A stretch of 64,000 bases of DNA from Galerina marginata (Eukaryota > Basidiomycota > Agaricomycetes > Agaricales > Galerinaceae): NCBI GenBank assembly GCA_023014335.1, contig JAECYW010000007.1, positions 1,116,001-1,180,000 on the forward strand, written 5' to 3'. Both the position numbers and the translations under genes were made by a program. Below the pieces are notes generated by a model. It was not told where the DNA came from and searched no databases. It saw nothing but the letters and a program-made list of their open reading frames with translations. The stretch's first letter is position 1. Each line of letters starts with the position of its first letter. Positions 1 through 9,904 of the stretch are shown one piece after another.

Positions 1-1035
1 TCTAGGCTTGAATGTTCCACAAATCGTGTCGAATCTCTCCAACAGCCTCGCAATCGTGCATTCATCGGGACTTGAGCGCCATTCGAAGCCTCGTCGGAAA
101 GGACACTCTCGCTCTGACGACATGCGTAATATTCTCAGAATACTTTGGGAACAAATAGCCAAACCAGTCGTTGATCGCTTGCTGGAAAAAGGGACTCCTT
201 CTGGATCGCGAATCTGGTGGTGCCCAGTTGGCACTTTGGCGATGCTACCGATTCACGCCGCTGGTCCGTATCGTCCCGGAGAGAAAAACTTAGCGGATCT
301 CTTCGTCTCATCGTACACACCAAATCTCACCTCACTAATCCGTGCGCGGGAGAGTGCTTCCGAAGTTTCTCAATCGGAACCCCGTCCCTTGGTTGTGGGT
401 CTGTCAAAGTCGCCTGGCATCGGTATCGGTGCTCTTCCCAACGTACGTCTTTCTGCGCTAATCGACAAAACATCTACTAATGCGTGCTTTGATAGGTTAA
501 GCAAGAGCTGGACGAAGCGGCTAAATTATTCAAAACCTCCGCTACCATTTACCTCGATGAAGAGGCTACCCCAGCTACAGTCCTGGGATCACTGCAGCAG
601 CACAAATGGGTTCATTTTTCATGCCACGGCGCTTTAGTGGAGCAACAGCCGTTTAAGTCATCATTCTTGCTCCACGGTGGAAGAATGAGCCTTCTGCAAA
701 TGTCGCGAGCTCAGATGCCAAATGCTGAGCTTGCGTACCTCGCCACATGTCACAGCGCCGCAGGAGATGGCGCCGGCGCGGAGGACGAAGCGTTGAGTCT
801 TGCAGCTGGCCTTCAATTCTGCGGATTTCGCAGTGTTATTGGAACGTTGTGGTCGATGCCGGATGCATCTGGACCTCAGCTTTCGCGCGAATTCTATGAA
901 CACATGCTACGAAACGGGCCTGATAAAGTCGATGTTCGCGACTCTGCTCAGGCTTTGCACAATGCAACGTCACTTATGAGGCAGCGGGAATTGCCTCCGG
1001 AATCCTGGAGTACTTTCATTCATATTGGCATATGA
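1..1035 (+). CDS. CHAT-domain protein, C-terminal part (5' end outside window)
   Basis: This is the C-terminal part of a CHAT (caspase-like, HetF-associated) peptidase-fold protein. Two exons are visible, 1-442 and 496-1035, joined by a 53-base intron that keeps the frame. The peptide WWCPVGTLAMLPIHAAG near the start is the usual CHAT entry strand. Downstream, WVHFSCHGAL carries the predicted catalytic His and LATCHSAAGD the catalytic Cys; both are intact. The domain ends with GFRSVIGTLWSMPD and a stop just after FIHIGI. In agaricomycetes such domains usually sit behind TPR repeats in large proteins thought to act in regulated proteolysis or cell death, but that N-terminal part lies outside the window. 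The substrate is unknown. Confidence 0.85.
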
Positions 1036-1801
1036 CTGTTTCAAACCTTGTATACTATTGGTCGACATTTTTTTAAAGCATTTTATTTCTGGATGGTTCA
1101 TCGCAGGATTTTTCCATATCTGGGTATGTTTGCACCAAGTATAGGTCGCGACCAGTTTGCCGTAAAAGTCACACAATGCAGTGGTGTGCAAGCGCTCTAA
1201 ATGAATGACTTTCGACAGTGATTGACCAGTCTTGGACAGGCATCGTGCGATACCTTGTACAATGGCTGTCGTTGTTTGGTTAGCATAATTTCCGCGCTGA
1301 ACATACACCTAGTTACGGTGATGAATGTTTGACACAAAGACGGCCAAAGACAGCCGCCTCAACGCAGTGCACGTTGTTGTTCCTCGATCGTCGGCGTCGA
1401 GCTTCCGTCCGTTTGAAGCCTAAATCCATGAACCCCAGGCACTTTTTTTGGAGCCTCGAGGCTGTGGTAAGGACACGAGGATCTTGAGGCGTGCAAAGGT
1501 GAAGTCCTTACGCAAACCTCATTTCAGAAGGTTATGTAAAATGCAAGAAAATTGCCTGTGGAAAAAGAAAAACGGGGTGGAAACGTGGGCTTGGCCGCAA
1601 GGCACCACATGGAAATTCCGACCGAAAGTCACCCGAAAATGACAAGGGTGATGGCGGCAAATTCCAGGCATTGTTTGGTTGTTAAGCGAAACCATTCCTT
1701 TATTTCTAACCACCACCATCTCTCTTTCCTTTCCCCCGTCGCTCTTTTAGAGCACTCTTCTGCTCACCCCCACACTCATTCACGCAATCTAGAGGAATAG
1801 A
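1036..1801. other. Intergenic region between CHAT gene and secreted protein gene
   Basis: No convincing gene was seen on either strand. The last 100 bases before the ATG at 1802 are pyrimidine-rich (CACCACC, TCTCTTTCC, CCCCC), typical of a highly expressed basidiomycete promoter/5' UTR. Confidence 0.5.
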
Positions 1802-3048
1802 ATGCTCGTCACTCTTGCCTTTCTAACGGCTCTGCTGCCCATCACCGCTCACGCTGCGACCCATTCCAACCACCTTGTTGGGCGTCACCATGAGCTTGCC
1901 AAGCGTTCAGACGGAGATGTTCAGCTCTTTAAACGTGTCTCAAATGCCAGATGGTCTTTCTACAACGTCGAGACCGGTAATGCGTACGTTCTTTCAAATA
2001 GACTCGTTGTACTATTTCAGGTGCTGATAGACGAGCTGTCTTTTTTTAGGGGATCCTGTGGAAAGTTCCACGTCAATAGTGACTTCGTATGTTTTTTACT
2101 GTCCTGTAAGAATGTTTAACGCCTCTGAACTCTGGTTCTCTTTAGACCGTTGCTATGAACCAAGCGGTGTGTATTTCCATGAATGACGGCTTGGGACTAT
2201 GCTGACGAACTGTATCCCCCCTTTTAGCAAATGAACCCTAGTCTATGCTTCAAGACCATCAGGATGACATACAACGGAAAGACCACTACAGCTAGCGTTA
2301 CCGACACGGTGGGCATTTTTCTTTTATTGCAGTCATGCCACCCTGATTAATATGGCTCTCCAAAGTGCCCTGGCTGCCCTCCCAATGGTCTCGATCTTAC
2401 GGAAGGCCTGTTCTCATTCTTCGCTCCGCAATCTGTTGGTATCATCTATGGTGAATGGGAGTTTGTTGATGGCGGTGCTCCACCGCCGCCGCCACCACCA
2501 CCTCCGCCTCCACCCCCGCCTCCCCCGCCGCCGCCGCCGCCTCCTCCTCCCAAACCCACCAAGGCGAAGCCACCTCCGCCACCACCTCCCCCGCCGCCGC
2601 CGCCACCCCCTCCTTCGCCGACCCCTAAGAAGGAGACCCCGGTCGTGCATGTACCTCCCCCTCCCAGCAACACCCCCAGCCAGCCACCCAAACCAAAACC
2701 TACGTCCAAGCCAGTTCCGGCTCCGTCAAGCGTTGCTACCCCTCCTGCTGTTCCCGCTGCCCCATCTACGCCTGCCGCATCTCCACCCACTCCCGCTGCC
2801 CAGACCCCTAGCACGCCGGCTGACAACACCCCGTAAGTGCCTCTTTTTCCCTCGAGGATTTATACTAAGTTCCCTGCTTCTCCAGTACCGACAGTGGTGA
2901 CGATTCTTCGTCCTCGGGCATCGCCGCGCCGATTGGTGCCGCTAATGCTGGCACGAACCCATTCTCCAATGGTGCCATCACTGCTAGTCAAGCCAGCACA
3001 CCTCTTATGGCCTTCGCCGGATTGGTGGCAGTGTTCACATTGCTTTAA
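1802..3048 (+). CDS. Secreted RlpA-like double-psi beta-barrel protein with polyproline region and probable GPI anchor
   Basis: The start ATG at 1802 opens a signal peptide (MLVTLAFLTALLPITAHA). Splicing at GC|GTACGT (1984) to TTTAG (2049) gives ETGNAGSCGKFHVNSDF. Short further exons read TVAMNQ, then QMNPSLCFKTIRMTYNGK, then a CPGCPPNGLDLTEG segment and GIIYGEWEF. This is the barwin/RlpA-like double-psi beta-barrel of expansin-related fungal proteins. A run of prolines broken by KPTKAKP follows (about 2480-2660), then a Pro/Ala/Thr/Ser-rich stalk. A final exon (2886-3048) is rich in Ser/Asp and ends in a short hydrophobic tail (LMAFAGLVAVFTLL), as expected for GPI attachment. Wall or surface location is inferred. 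No catalytic activity is claimed, because most of these proteins bind wall polysaccharide or are of unknown function. Confidence 0.8.
2478..2640 (+). repeat. CCN-type trinucleotide repeat encoding polyproline
   Basis: Imperfect (CCG/CCA/CCT/CCC) tract interrupted once by AAACCCACCAAGGCGAAG. It lies inside the coding sequence of the secreted protein and encodes two polyproline blocks. The reverse strand reads as a spurious glycine-rich ORF. Confidence 0.9.
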
Positions 3049-4062
3049 TGATACCCCTTTCTTTTAACGAACGTCGACGGTAGTGCCACAGATCATGGTG
3101 GTTCTTCCCCGGCTGAGCCACAGCTGCCCCCTACCATGCGTTCGTCGGTTGGAAGCATCGCTCAGGCAGCATACAACATCTAACTCGTTATTTTTAATGG
3201 ATAAACTGGAATAAGCAGCCTGGATATTGAGTGGTGTATTACCCTCTCAATGCTGCTCAACTGCTCTTACTTTTCACGTACATACGTTACGCTCTCATCA
3301 CTGATTCTACATTGCTGGTCTTTAAATATATCCTCGAGCATTGCGAAGCAACTCGTCTTTTAATAATTTTCTTATGATCTTTGAGATGATAGCGTTGTTG
3401 TAGGTGAGTGGTTCGACGTCATCAGCGATGATTTGTGGCGTAACTAACTGCTCCTAAGAAATCTCGATATGCAATCTACTTCCATATAACTAGTGTCTAC
3501 ATTACCTCGCTCTAGCAGACCTGGCGTCAGTAGATTTTCATCCTTCTCCATCAAAGTAAGCATCGTGGCGGCGTACGCGTGCGCAGGACATGCAAACACT
3601 TTTGAAGTCCACATCGGATTTAAAAACATGAAAATCATCTATGACACAATTAAATCCAACTTCAACAACGTGTACACCTGTTTACAGTATGTAAAAGGGA
3701 GAAGGCAACGAGTGATCAAGAAGCGTGTACGGGAGAGGGCAAAGTAAGAGTACGGTAGGATAGAGTAATTACAGTTCGAAAGCAAAGTGGGAAAACAGCA
3801 AAAGGAGCTCCTGCTACACAGGCATGTACGAGACGGTAACAAGACAAGACACCCGAGTGAAGACCCAGGCATCTAAAAAAAAGTACAACAAAAAATATAT
3901 ACATACTGTACATCATCACTGCTTTCATCTTCATCTTCATCAAAACATTCATCAATGCAAGTTCGTACCAAATAAGTTATATGATGGGTTTGAGGGAGGT
4001 TCTATCATGCAAGATCGTCGGTCATGGCCACAGTCGATTGAGATGAGGTGCATCACTGGGTG
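3049..4062. other. Intergenic region, no gene recognised
   Basis: About 1 kb after the secreted-protein stop. Short ORFs here are A/T-rich, lack splice-supported extension and match nothing I know. It probably holds two converging 3' UTRs. Confidence 0.5.
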
Positions 4063-4841
4063 TCAATGCATCCATCCGACGAGAAGGACCTGCAGCCCGT
4101 GTTGTTTCACCCACTTGAGGGAAGCCGGATTGCGTTTCTTCTTGATGTCTTTGATGAGAGCGCTCCTGCTCGGGTAGAGCAAGCCCTGCACAGCCTCGGG
4201 GCCTTGCCCTCGGACGGCGAGGTATTCCCGAATATTGAGGAACGCGCGGGATTTGAGGAAGGCCTTGGCCGCCGTGAGCGATTCAGGGAGGGAGGGTGTT
4301 GCGAGCCCAAGTTCGATGATGAGAGATTGAAGAAGAGCAAGCTTGCAGACGGCATCGTTCTTTGCGTCAGGGTTGGACAAGAAGCTAATTATAAAAATGG
4401 GTATGAGACGGGTTTATTCCTTCGGAGTGAAATTTTGGATGAAAAGATACGTACGAAGAAATGAAAACGGAGGCCTCTTCGTACAGAGTCGGAGATGCAA
4501 CAGACTCGGTTTCGTAGGAGATGATTGACTGTCTGTCGGAATAGTCGTCGACGATTGGGCGTTCACCGAGACCGGTAAACTTCATAACGGACATCTCCTC
4601 GAACCAATCCTTTCCGCCTTTCTCCTGAATCGGGTGGACGGGAGCGGGCTTTCTCTTTGCTGCCTTTGGTGAAGGCGCGGGAGATGGGTACGCATTTCCT
4701 GCAGAGCGCACAGCAACCGCCTTCTTCTTCGTCTTTGGCTTCTGTTGCTTGCTGGGAGTAGTGGGAGCCTGTTTTGCCGCCTTGACCTTCTTTGCCTTCT
4801 TCTTGGACTTCTTCGGAGATGGCCCCGAGGAGGTCAGATTA
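4063..4841 (-). pseudogene. C-terminal half of a split conserved basidiomycete gene (unknown function)
   Basis: Reading right to left, the coding frame begins at the element junction with NLTSSGPSPKKSKKKAKKVK, a Lys-rich stretch. It continues through GLGERPIVDDYSDRQ and then TLYEEASVFISS. An intron (about 4386-4453, donor GTACGTATC, acceptor ATTAG) joins to FLSNPDAKNDAVCKLALLQS, and the frame ends in KRNPASLKWVKQHGLQVLLV with a stop at 4063. The style (conserved folded C terminus after a basic disordered linker) suggests a real protein, but there is no native start here. The first available ATG (4909) lies in the inverted repeat of the adjacent element. The missing N terminus is probably the minus-strand piece at 12872-13233. 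Function is not recognised. Confidence 0.65.
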
Positions 4842-4843
4842 TA

Positions 4844-4953
4844 TGGAAACCCGGAACACCAAGCTCGAAATTCAGCAAGGGGCCGTTGCCAAACATATGC
4901 AGCCGACATTGCCGATATGTTTTTGTCAAAGTGGACCCCGAAGACCTCTCACT
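4844..4953 (+). repeat. Left terminal inverted repeat of the 8-kb element
   Basis: 110 bases pairing with the reverse complement of 12760-12869. The first 31 bases are identical and roughly 72 percent of the rest match. Both copies happen to be open in the same reading frame. Confidence 0.85.
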
Positions 4954-7165
4954 ACTTCATCCGTACAGCTCCAGCTCCATCCAGCCCGTCGTTAAATATT
5001 CGGGGGAGGTACGCAGATTAAAGTCGTATGAGTGCAACCGCGCAGGTAAGTTACCAGATGAAAAATCGAGGTTACGAGTCCTATTTATAGGGCTTCGTTG
5101 TCGGTGTTCCTCTCACCACCATTCACACTCCCGCCTCCACCGTCTCTCCTCGATTGGGCACACTGCCAGTGCCTCCTAATACATGTACGCGTCGCCTTGT
5201 TGACCGCTGTGAATGTGCTCCATCCCCACCTCGTCGACAAGGATGGTGCCTCCCTATTACCAGGGTCTCCTCCACGCCATTCCGCCGTTACTGCCTCCTC
5301 CACCTGCGTCGACGTGGCTAACGCAGCTTCGTGTCCGCTTTTTCAGCCACCGTGGATATGGTCAATGCCACTAATTGCACTGTTAGTACGTACGTGGGCT
5401 TCTTCAATTGTGCCGTAGATCCCAACCATTTACATTGTTCATTTGTTCAAATAGCCCAATTGCGTCGCAAAACGAAATACGACAGTAACGACTGGAATAG
5501 TCAAGACTGCTGTCTGTGCAACGGCGGCTGTCTCAGTACTCCCGTTCCCCGGCTTTCCGCGTCCGTGTCCCACCTCCCACCTCCTACATCCAGCTGCTTG
5601 TTTCTGACACCCTCATGTTATGTCGCCAGCGTCTCTGGGAGCACGCATGAACGATGGTTGACTCGACCCAGGAGCCAGGATCCTGAACAGCAGTGATAAG
5701 GACGGCGACGACGACTGGATAGTTGATGGCGGTGTCTGTCGAGTGAGAGCGGGAGGGTGGCGTTGACTATGCTGGCTTGTTGCTCGATTTGCGGTGAGTT
5801 TCTTGCATTGATTCCGTTCCTGGGTATTCAACCAACCTCCGCGCATAGATATATGCTGCGACTAGAGAGGAGTAGAAGGCGGGGATCGTAAATTGGGAGT
5901 CGAGGAGGTAGTGGTGGGTGGCAGCAAGGTTGGACATTGACGTTGGAACGTCTCAGTCCTGAGCTTGAGTGGGCTGGAAAACAAGGCGAGTAAAGATACG
6001 ATGAAGATATGAAGTTTTACTTACCCGTTAAAAAGTCTGCAAACCATCAGTTCGAGTCTACGATGGCGGCAGCTCGGGATGTTGAGCATCGGTAGGTTGG
6101 ATAGAAAGTCGGCGGGCAGAGGAAGAAGTTGTTATAAATGAGGTAAGCCTGTTTCCAGACTTCAGAAGAGAACGTTGCTGACCTGAATGACTTGTAGCTG
6201 TCCAAAGACCTTGGTTTGCCGCACGACGCCGTCGTCGACATCCGCGAACACTGCAAGTCGATATCCAACCAATGAACGCGAAATGGATGACGTTGCGGCG
6301 GACAGGCTGGCTTTGTTGCGGGTGTGTAGCACATCCTGAACTGCCTAAATCTGAGACTCAGCGCATTCAATTGCACTAGCACTACGCCGCGCTCGTTATT
6401 ACCACCCACAGTATTTCCCTCTGCCTCGAAAATTCGATTCAAGCCAAAACTACTGCCTCCACCAGGTCTGTAAAGTCGTCCTGTGGGTCCTTGTGCTCAG
6501 AAAGCCACTAACACTTCTTTGGTAGCATCCACCCATAAAACCAATGCTTCATAGCATCGAAAACTGTCATTCAGCTCTTTGAATTTGCTGCGCTTTCGCG
6601 TAGTTGGCGTATGAGTGTTTCACCAGCCCTCATTCGCAGTCTCCAGCGGCCTAAGCCCCTTTCTCAATGACGTCCGTCCGTCGCAAGCCTGGAAGAACTG
6701 TCTTCTTCAAGACCTGCTCCATCTGCAGTCTCATGCACCAGGCCGTTAATCCGACGTTTGGCGGAGTGATTTCCCTCTCCTTCATGTGAAGCAATCGTGC
6801 GGGCGGCCAGGCCTGAGCCAGCTTGTTGCTGGGTAGCCAAAGCATCTTCCCAGTTAACTAGGACCCAGGCCGACTTTCCCTTCCATGCAGGTTTGCCTTA
6901 CATATTAAGTATCTACAGTAAGTACAGAACGAAGATGCACACCATGTATTAGTATACAAAATCTCAAATACCAAGTAGTAACTTATAGTAAGGTGTTCTT
7001 TAGACTTTGCCTGACGCTTTGAGCGTCTTAGGACTGAAGTGTATTTTAAGGTAGCTACAAAGTAGAACTGCATAGCCCAGTTGGCACCTGTGATTTTGCG
7101 TTGGGATATTCAGTACTAAGCTCTAAAAGGAGCAGCACCGACTTACAAAAATAGTAGTCTGGACA
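4954..7165. other. Element interior, left part: no gene recognised
   Basis: Contains short ORFs on both strands, for example proline/cysteine-rich frames around 5098-5420. None extends by credible splicing or resembles a family I know. It could be decayed coding sequence of the element or nested older insertions. Confidence 0.4.
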
Positions 7166-7535
7166 AAGATCTTCGAAATTCACCTAGAGGGATGTTTACC
7201 TAAGCTCCAAATTTATGATAAATGTGATCCTCTTATCAAGAGCCTCCAAATGCACGCAAAATCATGAACGTAGGTGTAAAACTGAATGCTGGGCAAGAGT
7301 TTTGTTTTGGACGACCCAAAGTGTGCTGGAAGCACAGCCACTTGTATTTGGCGAAAGATCACCAAAATTCATGTAGAGGGGTGTTTACCCAAGCTCCAAA
7401 ATTATTGTAGATATGATCCCCTTATCAAGAGCTTTCAAACGCACTGAAAATCATGAACGTAGGTGTAGAATTGAGTGCAAGGCAAGAGTTTCTTTTTGTA
7501 TGACCCAAATCATCGCGGTCACACAGCCACTTGTG
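7166..7535 (+). repeat. Two direct copies of a ~189-bp repeat
   Basis: Copy A starts near 7166 and copy B near 7355. Both contain AGAGGG(G/A)TGTTTACC(T/C)(A)AGCTCCAAA, then CTTATCAAGAGC, ATCATGAACGTAGGTGTA and CAGCCACTTGT. Offset is 189 bases (7181 to 7370). Confidence 0.8.
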
Positions 7536-7734
7536 AGGCGGCAGGCTCCACTTTCCATTCTGCACAAGTTCGACTCATTGAAAACTCAACCACAGCTACG
7601 ATTCAAGGCCAGTATACATTCTAATTTTAGGGAGATGACAATGTTTCCCATAGGATCTTGCTTAACTCTATAAGTCGCACAAAGGAGCAGAGTGGTCCTA
7701 CCACTCATCCACTTCCGAGTTTTGCCCCTCACCT

Positions 7735-7885
7735 TCGCCGTCCAAAATGACAAAACTCTTGCTCTGCACTCAATTCTACACCTACGTTCATGATTTTGGG
7801 TGCATTTGGAAGCTCTTAATAAGGAGATTATATTTATCATAATTTTGGAGCTTAGGTAAACACCCCTCTATGCAAGTTTCAACTT
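7735..7885 (-). repeat. Inverted third copy of the 189-bp repeat
   Basis: The reverse complement reads AGAGGGGTGTTTACCTAAGC, then CTTATTAAGAGCTTCCAAATG, ATCATGAACGTAGGTGTAGA and GCAAGAGTTTTG, matching copies A and B. Together with copy B (7370-7500) it forms a long inverted repeat of about 130 bases flanking about 240 bases, resembling a foldback or MITE unit nested inside the larger element. A shorter inverted piece recurs at 12525-12565. Confidence 0.75.
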
Positions 7886-8154
7886 GCCTTGCGGGCCATC
7901 GCAGTGCGCGGCATGTACGAGACCTCTTTGGGCCCGAGTCGACTCACCAAACATGCACTAACCGAGAGCCAAGTTTCCGGACCGGGTTTCCTCTATCACG
8001 TTTCTTGGCAAACCACCAACTGATTAATTCTGTTGAGCTTTGCCTCCAACTTTCAACGTTCAACTTTCGCCATCTTAAGACCTTGGATGTCCGCTCCCTC
8101 GACGCCTCAAGAAATGTATAGGAAGTGATACACAGGGTGTAGAAGATCCGCAAG

Positions 8155-9005
8155 GTACGTCGTGACTGAGCGAGTCGCATAGACTGGTTTCACTTCCCTC
8201 CTTTTCGTCGCCCAACCCGCAACTTACCCAGTCCTAACAGTTCCATCCACAACAAGATCGTAAACCTAACACATCGTGCACCTTCTTTCCAACTGGAAGG
8301 CTGTGGGCTAACATTTGGATTCGCAGACGGATAAGCGGGGCGGCGGAACACAAGGGGAGACCTAAGGTATAGGAGACCCACTGAGTACGTCGTGAAATGA
8401 GTCTATGCGACTCGTTTCACTTCCTTCCTTGTCGCCGCCCACCCGCAACTCACTTATGATGAGCAGCAGCCACCATCTTATTTCACAGGTCCACCCCCTT
8501 CACGCCTCAACTAGTGTACTGTAAGTATTTTTTATTTTCTCCTTTGCTTCCTACTAATTTTTTATAACTTTACAGATCTTCACGACGCGAACAATAGCAA
8601 TCTACAACATGTTGTGCGCCCTGCGCCCTTCCAACTTGAAGGATGTGGGCCGACATTTTGTATCTACGATCCCGAACGCTTTGGGGGCGGCCAAAACACG
8701 AGGATATACTCGTGGTGGAAGACCCACAAGGTACGTCATGAAACGAGTCATAAGGACTCGTTTCATTTCCTTCTTTTTTGTTACCTAACCGTAAGTCACC
8801 TATCGAGGCCAGGTACACCCCACTACGACGTCGTGAACGCGAATGACCAACAAATTGCACCACATTGCTGGGTCAAAGTTTGGATTCGCGAACGGATAGG
8901 CAGGGAGACGGAGAACAAGCGGAGACCCACTGAGTACGTTGTGAAACGAGTCTACGCGACTCGTTTTATTTCCCTCCTTGTCGCCGCACAACTAGCCACT
9001 AACTT
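8155..9005 (+). repeat. Degenerate tandem array with four hairpin-bearing intron-like units
   Basis: Four related segments of about 72 bases start at 8155, 8385, 8731 and 8934. Each opens with GTACGT and carries a short palindrome: GAAACGAGTC, five bases, then GACTCGTTTY in the best copies. Each continues with a pyrimidine-rich stretch (ACTTCCYTCCTTGTCGCCGC) to a CAACT(C/A)AC-like end. DNA between units is also repeated: GGATTCGCRGACGGATAAGC at about 8319 and 8881, and CTTCCAACTKGAAGGMTGTG at 8285 and 8625. Unit spacing is 230, 346 and 203 bases. It could be a decayed repeat gene whose GTACGT sites were intron donors, or a non-coding satellite. Confidence 0.7.
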
Positions 9006-9904
9006 GTAATGAACAGTACCCACCGACGACCGGCGCTGGCACGCTGCGCATCACTTCGGCTTCCGATAACGACACAAACTCTCCAACCCACACGCCGCTT
9101 CATTATTCGCTAGAGGCGCGTGGAACTAGGGGCCATAACCGAGGTAAGAACAGTTATTCCAATGTTATAATCATTGATTAGCGCTTTTTCTTACAGATGA
9201 GTAAGTCGTCGATCAGTACACATAAAAAAGACTACGAATCTTGTAGTCTGACTACGGGAGACTAGCTTTTTCTGCGTAATTTCTTGTAAATTTATCGATG
9301 TTTCACTGCCTATGCACTAAATATACGTGTCTATCTCAATGGTTCGTAGGTAAACCTTCAGGTACCTGTAAATAGCCCGCCATAGCGGGTGGGCTCAAAG
9401 CTACCCTTTCTGAAGCTATAGATTAGATATGATATGGGTACGGGCTTACAAAGAGATTTTCTGGAAAATTGTTATGGTAAACATTTCCCACCCTTCCGTT
9501 CCAAGATCTTGTCGATTGCATCATTCCTTCTCTTACCCCAAAAACTTTAATCAAACTAATAGGCTATAGAAGGCATTGGAATTATGTGTTGGGGCAGTCG
9601 GGGCGACGACAACAGCTCGGAGAATTGCTGGAGAGAATGCCAAACACATGGTGCGCATGCATTACCATAACGGGGGCTAAGGTACTTAACCGTGAGAACG
9701 AAAACTGAACTGTGGTACAAGAACGATCCCCTAACGGGTCTCGTAATGATCTTTCTCCAATACAAATACGGCATTTGTCCTCAACCTCAACTACAAAATT
9801 TAGCCGAGTTTCTGACTTCCTGACCTCACTGATGAACATCACTTTTGATTAGCTCTTTGCACAGAATTATTGTATATTATATAGATACTACTAATCAATA
9901 TTAC
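9006..9904. other. Element interior between tandem array and gene
   Basis: No gene recognised. A GC-rich palindrome AGCCCGCCATAGCGGGTGGGCT-like hairpin lies near 9375-9397. Confidence 0.4.

Noticed and set aside
2414..2829. Minus-strand glycine- and arginine-rich ORFs
   Set aside because: They are the antisense of the polyproline CCN repeat inside the well-supported plus-strand gene.
4745..5179. Plus-strand ORFs over the left border of the element
   Set aside because: They combine antisense of the lysine-rich coding part with the terminal repeat, and have no splice-supported extension or family match.
6030..6080. tRNA-like GTTCGAGTCT box
   Set aside because: The flanking bases do not form a T-arm stem and no acceptor or anticodon arms could be drawn.
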